Shown piece after piece: positions 14,762-24,030 of a stretch of DNA of 59,607 bases. The stretch spans positions 1 to 59,607 of the forward strand of contig JASKKK010000013.1 in the NCBI GenBank assembly GCA_030154185.1, read 5' to 3'. Position 1 is the stretch's first letter. Each line of letters begins with the position of its first letter. The stretch comes from Desulfuromonadales bacterium. Its GTDB lineage: Bacteria > Desulfobacterota > Desulfuromonadia > Desulfuromonadales > Syntrophotaleaceae. Position numbers and translations under genes: made by a program. Under the pieces are notes generated by a model that saw only the letters and a program-made list of their open reading frames with translations, searched no databases and was not told the DNA's origin.

Positions 14762-15895
14762 ATGAGTGATTCCTGGGGACACCGTCCCACCCGTGTAGAA
14801 ATCGATCTTGAAGCGCTTAAACACAACTACCTCCAGGCTCAGCATCTCGCCGGCCCCGGCCAGGGTATTCTGGCCGTGGTCAAGGCCGATGCCTATGGCC
14901 ATGGTGCGGCTCGCGTAGCTGCGGCGCTTCAGGATGCCGGAGTGCAGATGTTCGGTGTGGCGATCGTCGAAGAAGGCATCGCTTTGCGCCAGGCCGGAGT
15001 GGTCTGTCCGATTCTGGTACTCGGGGGACTTTATCCCGGCCAGGAAGAAAATCTTATTACATTCGGTCTGGTGCCCACCATCTTCGATATGGAGGTCGCA
15101 AGGCGTCTGAACGCCTTTGCTCGGTCGCAAGGGGTGGTGCTGCCTTATCACCTGAAGATCGATACCGGTATGAGCCGGGTCGGTTTCCGTTCCGACGACC
15201 TGCCTCGAATTCTGCAGGAGATGGTTTCATTTAAAGGGTTGCGGATGGACGGGGTGTTTTCCCACCTGGCCATGGCCGATGAACCTGAGGACGCGGTGAA
15301 CCTGCAGCAGATCGCTTTGTTTCGTTCGTGTCTGGCCCAGGTCAGGCAGGCCGGCTTTGTTCCCAGGTATGTTCATTTGAGCAATAGTGCCGCCTTGTTG
15401 AGCAGGGAGCTGCCGGAGTGCAACCTGTCGCGTCCCGGCATTCTTCTTTATGGTGCTTTGCCCGGTCCGGCGTTCGCAGGACGTTTTGACTTGAAGCCGG
15501 TGATGAGTTTCCGTACCCGCGTAGCTCAGGTGCGAGATGTGCCGGAGGGAACCGGAGTGTCTTACGGGCATCAATTTGTGGCCAACCGGCCGACGGTGCT
15601 GGCGGTTATCCCAGTGGGGTACGCCGACGGTTACAGCCGACATCTTTCCAATGTCGGAGAGGTGTTGGTTCGCGGTCGGCGTGCTCGGGTTGCCGGCACG
15701 GTTTGCATGGATTGGACCATGATCGACGTAACGGATATCCCCGGCGTCATGGTCGGTGACGAGGTCACCCTGCTGGGGTGCGACAACGGCCATTGCATTA
15801 CCGCTGATGAATGGGCGGAGCGCATCGGTACCATCAGCTATGAGGTGTTTTGCCAATTCAGTAAGCGCGTTCCCCGTGTCAGCAGCGGCAAATGA
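14762..15895 (+). CDS. alr: Alanine racemase
   Basis: A 377-residue fold-type III PLP enzyme that interconverts L- and D-alanine and so feeds Ddl and MurF in peptidoglycan synthesis. The PLP lysine is K41 in AVVKADAYGHG, and the second catalytic base is the tyrosine in GVSYGHQF (about residue 264). The N-terminal TRVEIDLEALKHNY is typical. The ATG at 14762 has AGGA 11 bases upstream and is preferred to the in-frame ATG at 14732. It is the first of two plus-strand genes; the following RACo-like gene is 129 bp away and functionally unrelated. Confidence 0.97.
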   Translation: MSDSWGHRPTRVEIDLEALKHNYLQAQHLAGPGQGILAVVKADAYGHGAARVAAALQDAGVQMFGVAIVEEGIALRQAGVVCPILVLGGLYPGQEENLITFGLVPTIFDMEVARRLNAFARSQGVVLPYHLKIDTGMSRVGFRSDDLPRILQEMVSFKGLRMDGVFSHLAMADEPEDAVNLQQIALFRSCLAQVRQAGFVPRYVHLSNSAALLSRELPECNLSRPGILLYGALPGPAFAGRFDLKPVMSFRTRVAQVRDVPEGTGVSYGHQFVANRPTVLAVIPVGYADGYSRHLSNVGEVLVRGRRARVAGTVCMDWTMIDVTDIPGVMVGDEVTLLGCDNGHCITADEWAERIGTISYEVFCQFSKRVPRVSSGK

Positions 15896-15906
15896 TGTGC
15901 ACATTG

Positions 15907-15930
15907 TCTGATCGACGATCTGATCGACGA
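15907..15930. repeat. Perfect 12-bp tandem duplication
   Basis: TCTGATCGACGA occurs twice in direct succession (15907-15918 and 15919-15930) just after alr. Each unit contains GATCGAC, which lets the pair fold back on itself. A separate hairpin, CAGACC-TGA-GGTCTG, lies at about 15952-15966; it has no T-run. Confidence 0.75.
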
Positions 15931-16024
15931 GACGTGCATGGGGGTTCAAGTCAGACCTGAGGTCTGCCGGTATTGGACAACCGAAGCTTAAACCCGCAGG
16001 GGGGCCGGTTTGCAAGGAGAGCGG

Positions 16025-17257
16025 ATGTCCCAAGACCACTGTCTTTTGGCGTTGGATCTCGGTACCACGACCTTGGCCGGGCATCTGCTCGGATTCGATG
16101 GTCGGGTGCTGGCGGAGGGGCGTCTGCTGAATCCTCAAGTTGCCGTGGGCGGCGATGTCATGCGGCGGCTGGAACGGGCCCTTGCCGGTGAGGATGTTCG
16201 GCTTCAGACCCTGTTGTGTGACGGTCTGCGCGAGCTTGTCGGAGTTCTTTTGCATCAGGCGGGTCTGCGCCTGTCCGACATCAAAGCCGCGGCGGCCGCC
16301 GGCAATCCGGGCATGGTTTATCTGTTGCGCCGTTTGCCGGTAAAGTCGATCCTTTTTCCTCCCCATCGTCCAACCTGGCGGGATGCTGTTTATCTAACGG
16401 CAGAAGAGGTCGATCTTGGCCTTGGCACTCCCCTCTATCTGTTCCCTCTGGTCAGTGGCTATGTCGGCGGCGATCTGGTGGCCTTCCTGTTTTCCCGGGG
16501 CGAGATTCCTGAAAACAGTTTTTTTCTCGATGCAGGAACCAACGGAGAAATGGCTCTATATGCAAAAGGTCGGTGGCGGGTTACGTCGGTAGCTGCCGGG
16601 CCGGCTTTTGAAGGTGGGGATATTTCCTGCGGCATGGTTGCCGCAGTCGGCGCCATCAGCAATGTTTCCCTTGTCGAGGATGCTTTACGCCTGACGGTTA
16701 TCGGTGGCGGCAGGCCGCGGGGGATCTGCGGCAGCGGGCTGGCGACGGCGCTGGCGGCGGCCCTTGAGGGGGGGCTTGTCGATACACACGGTACCATCGT
16801 CAATCCCCTCGAGGTGCCGACCAACCTGTCACGTTATATCGTCGAGACGCCTCGGGGGCGACTTTTGCGCCTGTATCGGGATGCGACGGTGGAATTGTCG
16901 CTGACCCAACAGGATGTGCGCCACTTTCAACTGGCCAAAGCAGCGGTGCTGGCGGGCACTGAATGCCTGCTGCAGCGCACCGGGATCACAGGCGCGTCCA
17001 TCCGGCATGTCACTCTTACCGGAGCTTTCGGTTTTTCCTTGTCTCGGCAGGTTTTGAAAAGGGTTGCCATGCTCCCGGCAAACATGGTAGATAGGGTACG
17101 ATTTGCCGAAGCCGGTGTGCTGACCGGAGTCGGGCGTTTGTTGCTCGATGCACAAGGGCCGGAAAAGGTACGTCGGTTGGCTTCAGCCCTCCAGTCGCTG
17201 CCCCTTTCGGGGACCCCGGCCTTCGAAAAGGCTTTCATCAAAGCTATGGATTTTTAG
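16025..17257 (+). CDS. RACo-type ASKHA ATPase lacking the ferredoxin domain
   Basis: A 410-residue protein matching the C-terminal ATPase part of reductive activators of corrinoid proteins (RACo/RamA, DUF4445). It begins directly with the ASKHA phosphate loop LLALDLGTTTLAGHLLGFDG, then LNPQVAVGGDV, VSGYVGGDLVA, FFLDAGTNGEMAL (second phosphate loop) and ICGSGLATALA. Full RACo proteins are about 600 residues and carry an N-terminal [2Fe-2S] domain that supplies the electron; none is present, and the upstream 130 bp cannot encode one. An AAGGAG site lies before the ATG at 16025. A methyltransferase or corrinoid protein is not nearby. It may use a separate ferredoxin or have a different role. Confidence 0.8.
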   Translation: MSQDHCLLALDLGTTTLAGHLLGFDGRVLAEGRLLNPQVAVGGDVMRRLERALAGEDVRLQTLLCDGLRELVGVLLHQAGLRLSDIKAAAAAGNPGMVYLLRRLPVKSILFPPHRPTWRDAVYLTAEEVDLGLGTPLYLFPLVSGYVGGDLVAFLFSRGEIPENSFFLDAGTNGEMALYAKGRWRVTSVAAGPAFEGGDISCGMVAAVGAISNVSLVEDALRLTVIGGGRPRGICGSGLATALAAALEGGLVDTHGTIVNPLEVPTNLSRYIVETPRGRLLRLYRDATVELSLTQQDVRHFQLAKAAVLAGTECLLQRTGITGASIRHVTLTGAFGFSLSRQVLKRVAMLPANMVDRVRFAEAGVLTGVGRLLLDAQGPEKVRRLASALQSLPLSGTPAFEKAFIKAMDF

Positions 17258-17287
17258 AAAACCGCCGACATGACGGTTTTTTTGTTT
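17258..17287 (+). terminator. Rho-independent terminator after the RACo-like gene
   Basis: AAAACCG (17258-17264) pairs with CGGTTTT (17274-17280) across a 9-base loop and is followed by further T. It starts directly after the TAG stop. Confidence 0.7.
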
Positions 17288-17372
17288 TTACACCCTCAAG
17301 GTTGACGCGGTTGCGGCATGACTGCCGGAAACAGCGTCTGAAATGTATTTGATAGCAGGAAAGGATAAATTC

Positions 17373-18938
17373 ATGGCCGTCATCAAGCGTGCGTTGGTCA
17401 GTGTTTCGGACAAAACCGGTATCGTTGAATTCGCCAGGGACCTGGCGGGTTTCGGAGTCGAAATTCTTTCAACAGGCGGCACCGCGTCCCTGTTGCGGCA
17501 GGAAGGCCTTGCCGTTAAGGATGTTTCCGAATATACCGGTTTCCCCGAGATGCTCGATGGCCGGGTCAAGACTCTGCACCCCAAGGTGCACGGCGGTCTG
17601 CTCGGTATGCGGGAAAACCCCGCTCACGTGGCTAAAATGAAGGAGCACGGCATCGAACCCATCGATATGGTCGTGGTGAACCTTTACCCTTTTGAAGCGA
17701 CGGTCGCCAAGCCGGACTGCACTCTCGAAGATGCCATCGAGAACATCGACATCGGCGGTCCGACCATGCTGCGCAGCGCAGCCAAGAACAACCGCGACGT
17801 CACTGTTGTCGTCGATCATGCCGATTATGCCCAGGTGCTGGCGGAAATGAAAGGCAGCGGAGGGGCCGTCTCCCGCGGCACCAACTTCAAACTGGCCGTC
17901 AAGGTCTATCAGCATACCGCTGCCTACGACGGCGCCATTTCCAACTGGCTGGGACAACGCACGGGGGACCAGCTTGAGGATTTTTCCGATACCATGACGG
18001 TGCAGTTCAAAAAAGCCCAGGACATGCGCTACGGTGAGAACCCCCACCAGAAGGCCGCGTTTTATGTTGAGCGAAACGTCGAGGAGGCCTGCATCTCCAC
18101 CGCACGTCAACTGCAGGGTAAGGAGCTTTCCTACAACAATATCGCCGATACCGACGCAGCCCTGGAATGTGTCAAGCAATTCGACGAGGGTCCGGCATGC
18201 GTCATTGTGAAACACGCCAATCCTTGCGGTGTCGCTTTCGGAGCAGATCTGCTCGAAGCCTATAACCGCGCTTTTTCCACGGATCCGGAATCAGCCTTCG
18301 GCGGCATTATCGCCTTTAATCGCGAACTGGACGGGGCGACCGCCCGTGCCATCGTGGAGCGCCAGTTCGTCGAGGTGATCATCGCTCCGGCGGTCTCCGC
18401 CGAAGCGGTCGAGGCCGTTGCCGCCAAGAAAAACGTACGGCTGCTCGAATGCGGTTGCTGGCCGCAGGAACCGGCAAAGCGCTACGATTTCAAACGGGTC
18501 AATGGCGGCCTGCTGGTGCAGGATGCCGACCTGCTGCTGAGCGGCGACATCCGGACGGTGACCAGGCGCGTTCCCACCGAGGGCGAGATGCGCGATCTGC
18601 TTTTTGCCTGGCGGGTGGCGAAATTCGTCAAATCGAATGCCATCGTTTACGGAAAGGATGGCATGACCATCGGCGTCGGTGCTGGTCAGATGAGCCGCGT
18701 CAATTCTGCTCGTATCGCCGGGATCAAGGCTGAATTGGCAGGGCTGGACGTGCCGGGGTCGGTCATGGCGTCCGATGCTTTTTTCCCTTTTCGCGACGGT
18801 CTGGACAACGCTGCCAAGGCCGGTATCAAAGCGGTTATTCAACCGGGAGGATCCATTCGCGACGAGGAAGTTATCGCAGCGGCGGACGAACACGACATCG
18901 CCATGGTCTTCACCGGGATGCGGCATTTCCGGCATTAA
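17373..18938 (+). CDS. purH: Bifunctional AICAR transformylase / IMP cyclohydrolase
   Basis: A 521-residue enzyme for the last two steps to IMP. The N-terminal 200 residues are the IMP cyclohydrolase ([46 protein letters not shown]). The rest is the folate-dependent formyltransferase (the KHANPCG motif; [19 protein letters not shown]). Length is normal. AGGAAAGG lies 8 bases before the ATG at 17373, which is preferred to an ATG ten codons upstream. It begins a purH-purD-purE run of purine genes on the plus strand. Confidence 0.98.
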   Translation: MAVIKRALVSVSDKTGIVEFARDLAGFGVEILSTGGTASLLRQEGLAVKDVSEYTGFPEMLDGRVKTLHPKVHGGLLGMRENPAHVAKMKEHGIEPIDMVVVNLYPFEATVAKPDCTLEDAIENIDIGGPTMLRSAAKNNRDVTVVVDHADYAQVLAEMKGSGGAVSRGTNFKLAVKVYQHTAAYDGAISNWLGQRTGDQLEDFSDTMTVQFKKAQDMRYGENPHQKAAFYVERNVEEACISTARQLQGKELSYNNIADTDAALECVKQFDEGPACVIVKHANPCGVAFGADLLEAYNRAFSTDPESAFGGIIAFNRELDGATARAIVERQFVEVIIAPAVSAEAVEAVAAKKNVRLLECGCWPQEPAKRYDFKRVNGGLLVQDADLLLSGDIRTVTRRVPTEGEMRDLLFAWRVAKFVKSNAIVYGKDGMTIGVGAGQMSRVNSARIAGIKAELAGLDVPGSVMASDAFFPFRDGLDNAAKAGIKAVIQPGGSIRDEEVIAAADEHDIAMVFTGMRHFRH

Positions 18939-19051
18939 GCGGAACTGCGTGTTGAATTGCGAGTGCTGAGTGAGGGATAGGTCCCACGGGATACTCTGAT
19001 CCTATAGGTTGACAGCCGGGGACGGCAGCGGTTGGAAAGGAATGTAAATCA

Positions 19052-20323
19052 ATGAAAGTTCTGGTTATCGGCAGCGGCGGGCGCGAGCACGCCCTGGTGT
19101 GGAAGATCGCACAATCGCCCCTGGTCGAGGAAGTGTTCTGCGCGCCGGGCAACGCCGGCATCGCCGGTCAGGCGACGTGTGTCCCCATCATGGTGGACGA
19201 TATCGACGGGCTGCTCGATTTTGCCCAAAAACAGCAGGTCGGTTTGACGGTCGTCGGACCCGAACTGCCTTTGACCCTGGGGATCGTGGACCGTTTTCGC
19301 GCTGCGGAACTGACGATTTTCGGAGCCACCGAGGCGGCCGCCCAGATCGAGGGGAGCAAGAGCTTTTCCAAGGATCTGATGGCCAAATACGGGGTGCCGA
19401 CGGCTTCTTACGGTACCTTTACCGATCGTGATGAGGCTGTAGCCTTTATCGAGCGGCAGGGAGCGCCGATCGTTGTCAAGGCCGACGGTCTGGCCGCCGG
19501 CAAAGGCGTGATCCTGGCCTCAACCGTGGAAGAGGCGATCGGTGCTGTGGATTCGATTCTGTGCGAAGGAGCTTTCGGCAGCGCCGGCGCCCGGGTGGTT
19601 GTCGAGGAGTTTCTGGAAGGGGAGGAGGCTTCCTTCCTGGCTTTTACAGATGGCGAACGCATCGTGCCGCTGGCTTCTTCCCAGGACCACAAGGCGGCTT
19701 ACGACGGCGATACCGGCCCCAATACCGGTGGCATGGGGGCTTATTCTCCCGCGCCGGTGGTAACCCGGGATATCCACGATAAAATCATCGAGCAGGTACT
19801 CAAACCGACCATTGCGGGTATGGCCGCCGAGGGTTGCGTTTACGGCAGCATCCTTTATGCCGGTCTCATGATCAAGGACGGCGAACTCAAGGTTCTCGAA
19901 TTCAATGCCCGGTTCGGTGATCCCGAGACCCAACCGCTGCTGGCGCGCCTCAAGTCGGATATCGTTCCTGTGTTGCTGGCCTGCGCACGCGGCGACCTGT
20001 CCGGTGTTGAGCTCGAATGGCACGACAAGGCTGCGGTTTGCGTGGTCATGGCCTCCGGCGGTTATCCGGGGGACTATGCCAAGGGGCAGGTCATAAACGG
20101 ACTCGATGCCGCCGCCGATATCGAGGATCTGGTAGTGTTTCACGCCGGTACCGCTCTGCAGAATGACGACATCGTTACGGCCGGCGGACGTGTGCTCGGC
20201 GTGACCGGCCTGGGGAACACCGTTGCCGAAGCGATCGAGCGAGCCTACCAGGGAGTCAAGACCATCAGCTGGAAAGATGTTCATTATCGCAACGACATCG
20301 GTCAAAAGGCGTTGAATCGGTAA
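19052..20323 (+). CDS. purD: Phosphoribosylamine-glycine ligase
   Basis: A 423-residue ATP-grasp enzyme that joins glycine to phosphoribosylamine, the second step of purine synthesis. Typical segments are MKVLVIGSGGREHALVWKI, PIVVKADGLAAGKGVI, DTGPNTGGMGAYSP and VLEFNARFGDPETQ, the last holding the metal ligands. It follows purH after 113 bp, and purE starts 108 bp downstream. An AAGGA lies upstream of the ATG. The gap before it contains a GC-poor stretch that resembles dispersed intergenic repeats seen in this group, but no gene. Confidence 0.98.
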   Translation: MKVLVIGSGGREHALVWKIAQSPLVEEVFCAPGNAGIAGQATCVPIMVDDIDGLLDFAQKQQVGLTVVGPELPLTLGIVDRFRAAELTIFGATEAAAQIEGSKSFSKDLMAKYGVPTASYGTFTDRDEAVAFIERQGAPIVVKADGLAAGKGVILASTVEEAIGAVDSILCEGAFGSAGARVVVEEFLEGEEASFLAFTDGERIVPLASSQDHKAAYDGDTGPNTGGMGAYSPAPVVTRDIHDKIIEQVLKPTIAGMAAEGCVYGSILYAGLMIKDGELKVLEFNARFGDPETQPLLARLKSDIVPVLLACARGDLSGVELEWHDKAAVCVVMASGGYPGDYAKGQVINGLDAAADIEDLVVFHAGTALQNDDIVTAGGRVLGVTGLGNTVAEAIERAYQGVKTISWKDVHYRNDIGQKALNR

Positions 20324-20431
20324 GGTGCTTAAGGGCTTCATGAGGTCTGTATGACTCATGGAACCTGTGCGACCAATGCTTTTATAAACACTCAAGCTCG
20401 CATCAAGACAGCGATCAGGAGAATCCAAGCT

Positions 20432-20950
20432 ATGAAAGACAAGCCGCTGGTCGGCATCCTCATGGGCAGCGACAGCGATTACGATATCATGGTCGAAGCG
20501 GCCCGGGCTCTGCAGCGTTTTGATATCCCCTTCGAAATGACGGTTTCGAGTGCCCATCGTTCGCCGCAACGCACCGGCGAATATGCCCGCACCGCCCGAC
20601 AACGCGGGTTGCGGGTGCTGATCGTCGGCGCGGGTGCCGCGGCCCATCTGGCGGGAGTGGTGGCGGCCGAGTCGACCCTGCCGGTGATCGGCGTACCCGT
20701 TGATGCTTCGGCCCTCAAGGGGCTCGATGCGCTGCTTGCTACGGTCCAGATGCCCGCAGGCATTCCGGTGGCGACCATGGCTATCGGCAAGGCCGGAGCG
20801 CGCAACGCAGGTATTTTCGCGGCCCAGATCATTACCGCCAACGATCCGGTCATGGTCAAAAAGTTCGAAGCATTCAAACAGGAACTGGCAGAAGGGGTGG
20901 AAGCCAAGGCTGCAGCTTTGCAGGAGCGCCTGGTTCATGACGGTTTCTGA
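20432..20950 (+). CDS. purE: N5-carboxyaminoimidazole ribonucleotide mutase (class I PurE)
   Basis: A 172-residue enzyme moving the carboxylate of N5-CAIR to give CAIR in purine synthesis. Class I signatures are GILMGSDSDYD, the SAHRSP loop with the catalytic histidine, and GAGAAAHLAGVVAA. The ATG at 20432 has an AGGAGA site and matches the family's start; the open frame extends further upstream without support. The partner PurK is not in the window. Confidence 0.97.
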   Translation: MKDKPLVGILMGSDSDYDIMVEAARALQRFDIPFEMTVSSAHRSPQRTGEYARTARQRGLRVLIVGAGAAAHLAGVVAAESTLPVIGVPVDASALKGLDALLATVQMPAGIPVATMAIGKAGARNAGIFAAQIITANDPVMVKKFEAFKQELAEGVEAKAAALQERLVHDGF

Positions 20951-21061
20951 TTCTCGAATTCGTTATTGCCGGCCGTTATTCGGTTCTTTCAGGATGACGG
21001 TCGGTATGTTTTTGAGCGATATGTTTTTCTGAATACGCGGTGCTGTCGGGCAGGAGCGATC

Positions 21062-22435
21062 ATGAATTTCGGAAACCTTTCCAGTTTACTCGCAAACCTG
21101 TGGAGCGGCCTGCGTTCCTTGAAGCTCTCCCTTCTTACTCTGTTCTTTTTGGCCGGAAGTTCCGTTCTCGGGACCATCCTGCCGCAAAAACTCTCCATCG
21201 CTGAATATCATCAGCGTCTGGGGCCTGTCGCGACCCATCTGATTCGCTTCCTGCAGCTTGATGACATGTACCATTCGTGGTGGTTTGTCGGCCTGTTGGG
21301 GCTGTTTGCCCTCAATCTCGCCGCTTGCACGGTACACCGTCTGCCCGGCGTCTGGCGGCAGATCACTCGCCCGAATCTGACGCCCTCTGACAGGTGGCTG
21401 CAAAATCGTCCCCAGTTTTGCGAATGGCGGGTTGCTAAGTCTCTCGAGGCGATGGAGCATCGATTGACGGAAACGTTGCGGCGTCGTTTTTCTCATGTGC
21501 GACGCGACACCAAAGAAGGTACCGTTTGGTTGTTCGCTCAAAAACAGCCGTGGGCACGTCTTGGGGCCTATGTTACCCATCTGGCGATTCTTATCATTTT
21601 GCTGGGAGGGGTGGTAGGTAGTAAAGGAGGATTTCAAGGCTATGTCACCATTGTCGAGGGGCATACAGTCGAGCGTCTTCGTTTGAATGATGGACAGAAA
21701 GACGTGTCTCTGGGATTCGGGGTGCGCTGCGACCGGTTTGCCGTCGAGTACTATGCAGACAGCGATCGACCCAAAGAGTTTCGCAGCCTCCTGACGATTC
21801 TCGAGGACGGCCGCGAGGTGCCGGGATTGGTCAAGGTACCGGTTCGGGTCAATCACCCCCTTCGTTATCGCGGGTTGACCTTCTATCAATCCGGTTACGG
21901 GGTGGATGCCCATCTGTTTCGTTTCAGAGTCAAACCGCGCGGTGGCGATCCTTTCGAACTGGAGGTGCCTTCCGATCGGATGGTTTCTCTGCCTGACGGG
22001 ACCTCGTTAGCCGTTGCCGGTTATCTTCCCGATTTTGAAGGCCGCGGCCCGGTTGCCGGTCTTCAGTTTGTCTCTCCCGATGGCCGGCCCGGTCGGGCCA
22101 TGGCTTTTTACGATCCTGACCTGGGCGCCGGTCGCGCCGATGCTCCGTACACCTTTCGGCTGCTATCGATCGATCAACGCTGGTACACCGGTCTTCAGGT
22201 CAGTCGGGATCCTGGGGTGCCGCTGGTATGGTTAGGGTGTCTGTTGCTGGTTCTCGGAACCCTCGCAGCCTTTTATTTTTCTCATCAGTGCGTATGGCTG
22301 CAGTTGAAACCTGACGGCAGCGGGACCTGCCTTCGGTTTGCAGGCCAGGCTCATCGCCACGGTGAATCCTTTGGCAAACGGTTTGCCAATCTTTGCCGCG
22401 ACCTGCAGCAGAGCGTGTCGGAGGAGCTGTCATGA
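21062..22435 (+). CDS. resB: ResB/Ccs1-type cytochrome c biogenesis protein
   Basis: A 457-residue membrane protein of cytochrome c System II, which with CcsA moves haem across the membrane and attaches it to apocytochromes. The first helix is SLKLSLLTLFFLAGSSVLGT; further helices lie near residues 75-95 and 165-185, followed by a large periplasmic domain and a last helix (VWLGCLLLVLGTLAAFYF). The start at 21062 follows an AGGAG site. The stop overlaps the ccsA start as ATGA, so the two are coupled, as expected for interacting subunits. Confidence 0.93.
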   Translation: MNFGNLSSLLANLWSGLRSLKLSLLTLFFLAGSSVLGTILPQKLSIAEYHQRLGPVATHLIRFLQLDDMYHSWWFVGLLGLFALNLAACTVHRLPGVWRQITRPNLTPSDRWLQNRPQFCEWRVAKSLEAMEHRLTETLRRRFSHVRRDTKEGTVWLFAQKQPWARLGAYVTHLAILIILLGGVVGSKGGFQGYVTIVEGHTVERLRLNDGQKDVSLGFGVRCDRFAVEYYADSDRPKEFRSLLTILEDGREVPGLVKVPVRVNHPLRYRGLTFYQSGYGVDAHLFRFRVKPRGGDPFELEVPSDRMVSLPDGTSLAVAGYLPDFEGRGPVAGLQFVSPDGRPGRAMAFYDPDLGAGRADAPYTFRLLSIDQRWYTGLQVSRDPGVPLVWLGCLLLVLGTLAAFYFSHQCVWLQLKPDGSGTCLRFAGQAHRHGESFGKRFANLCRDLQQSVSEELS

Positions 22436-23289
22436 CCAGTTTTAATCTGCTCAACGGAGCAACCACCGCATACTTTATCGCTTTCTGGTTGTTGGTAGCT
22501 TACGCCGGTTTGCGCCGTGAAACTTTGGGGCGAATGGGGATCGTTTTCACCTGGGTCGGTTTGATAGTCCACGCAATGGGTATCGGGTTGCGCTGGTACG
22601 AGTCCTATCAGTTGCCTGGAGACGTCGGGCATGCTCCCTTTGCCAATTTTTATGAATCCGTGGTTTTTTTCGGATGGGCCATCGTACTTGCTTTTCTGCT
22701 GCTCGATCTTAAGTTGCGTCGCCGGGTGATCGGGGTTTTCGCTCTGCCGTTGGCCTTGGCCTGCATGGGGTATGCCCAGTTGTCAGGTCGCGATGCCATC
22801 GAGCCACTCATGCCGGCCCTTCGCAGTCGCTGGCTGACCTATCATGTCATCAGTTGCTTTTTGGCCTATGGTGCTTTCACCATGTCATTCTGCGTGTCGG
22901 TGATGTACCTCCTCAAGGAGAGGAGTCGAAACCTTGCTCCACAAACCGCTTGGTGGCACGGTTTTATCGGCCTGTTCCCCGGTCGGGATACGTTGGATGA
23001 CGTCAATTATCGTGCCGTGGCCATCGGTTTTCCCATCTGGACCGTCGGTATCGTTACCGGAGCGGCCTGGGCCAATTATGCATGGGGACGCTACTGGAGT
23101 TGGGACCCTAAGGAAACCTGGAGTCTGATTGTCTGGTTTATCTATGCCGCTTTTCTGCACGCAAGATTGAGCCGTGGCTGGAGCGGACGTGCCACGGCCT
23201 GGCTGGCGATCGGCGGCTTTGTCGCCACCCTGTTCTGTTATCTCGGTGTCAATCTGCTCTTGCCCGGACTGCATTCCTATGGCAGTTGA
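22432..23289 (+). CDS. ccsA: Cytochrome c biogenesis protein CcsA/ResC (haem-handling)
   Basis: A 285-residue multispanning membrane protein and the haem partner of ResB. The defining tryptophan-rich WWD-like motif is WANYAWGRYWSWDPKETW near residue 210, flanked by helices carrying candidate haem-ligand histidines. About eight hydrophobic segments can be counted. It starts at the ATG that overlaps the resB stop, and its end overlaps the next gene by 11 bases. A complete System II pair suits a bacterium rich in c-type cytochromes. Confidence 0.93.
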   Translation: MTSFNLLNGATTAYFIAFWLLVAYAGLRRETLGRMGIVFTWVGLIVHAMGIGLRWYESYQLPGDVGHAPFANFYESVVFFGWAIVLAFLLLDLKLRRRVIGVFALPLALACMGYAQLSGRDAIEPLMPALRSRWLTYHVISCFLAYGAFTMSFCVSVMYLLKERSRNLAPQTAWWHGFIGLFPGRDTLDDVNYRAVAIGFPIWTVGIVTGAAWANYAWGRYWSWDPKETWSLIVWFIYAAFLHARLSRGWSGRATAWLAIGGFVATLFCYLGVNLLLPGLHSYGS

Positions 23290-24022
23290 CGTACCCCTGG
23301 ACGAGGATGAAACCCTCGACGATCTGCGCCTTGGCGGCCTGCGCATCATCCAGAAGAAAAAGGGTTATCGGTTTTCTCTCGACCCGGTGCTGTTGTGCGC
23401 CTTTGCGCGGTTTCAGCGCCATGAGTTGGTTTGCGATCTCGGTTGCGGCAGCGGCGTGATTCCGTTGATTCTGGCGCGCACTGCCCGGTCGCTTCGGATC
23501 ATCGGCGTTGAAATCCAGGCGGAATTGGCAGATCGTGCCAGGCGCAGCGTGCGTCTCAACGATCTACAGGATCGCGTAGAGGTGTTGCACCGGGATCTGC
23601 GCAGCGTACGAGAAGTGCTGGCGGCCGAATCGTGTCAGGTGGTGATGGCCAACCCACCTTATCGGCGGCCGGCGAGCGGCCGACTGGCGCCGGAAGATGA
23701 ACGAGCCCGGGCACGTCACGAATTAAGCGGCGGGCTGGAGGATTTTTTATCATGCGCCGCCTACTTGCTTGGGACGGGGGGGCGATTCTACATGGTTCAT
23801 CTGGCAGAGCGTCTCACCGATGTGCTGGCGGGCATGCGACAGGCCGGTCTGGAGCCGAAACGTTTGCGTTGTGTTCATGCGCGCTCGGGGGAGCCGGCAC
23901 GTATGGTGCTCGTGGAGGGGCGACGTGGCGGTGCCGCGGGTATGGCTGTGGAAGCACCGCTGGTGATCTACGACGAATCCGGATATTCGGCGGAGGTCCG
24001 GTCCTTCTACGGGGAGGGGTAA
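23279..24022 (+). CDS. TrmN6-like tRNA1(Val) adenine-N6 methyltransferase
   Basis: A 247-residue class I SAM-dependent methyltransferase. The glycine-rich SAM loop is VCDLGCGSGVIPLILA and the catalytic NPPY motif is in VVMANPPYRRP, diagnostic of N6-adenine or N5-glutamine methylation. The N-terminal DETLDDLRLGGLRIIQKKKG and FSLDPVLLCAF match the YfiC/TrmN6 group, which methylates A37 of tRNA-Val. The start at 23279 overlaps ccsA by 11 bases. Substrate assignment is by family only. Confidence 0.85.
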   Translation: MAVDVPLDEDETLDDLRLGGLRIIQKKKGYRFSLDPVLLCAFARFQRHELVCDLGCGSGVIPLILARTARSLRIIGVEIQAELADRARRSVRLNDLQDRVEVLHRDLRSVREVLAAESCQVVMANPPYRRPASGRLAPEDERARARHELSGGLEDFLSCAAYLLGTGGRFYMVHLAERLTDVLAGMRQAGLEPKRLRCVHARSGEPARMVLVEGRRGGAAGMAVEAPLVIYDESGYSAEVRSFYGEG

Positions 24023-24030
24023 TGCCTCTT

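Noticed and set aside
15935-15975. tRNA-like GGTTCAAGTC sequence after alr
   Set aside because: No acceptor stem, D arm or anticodon arm can be drawn around it.
19520-20938. 472-codon minus-strand frame over purD and purE
   Set aside because: Covers two clear purine genes on the other strand; no domain or start signal supports it.
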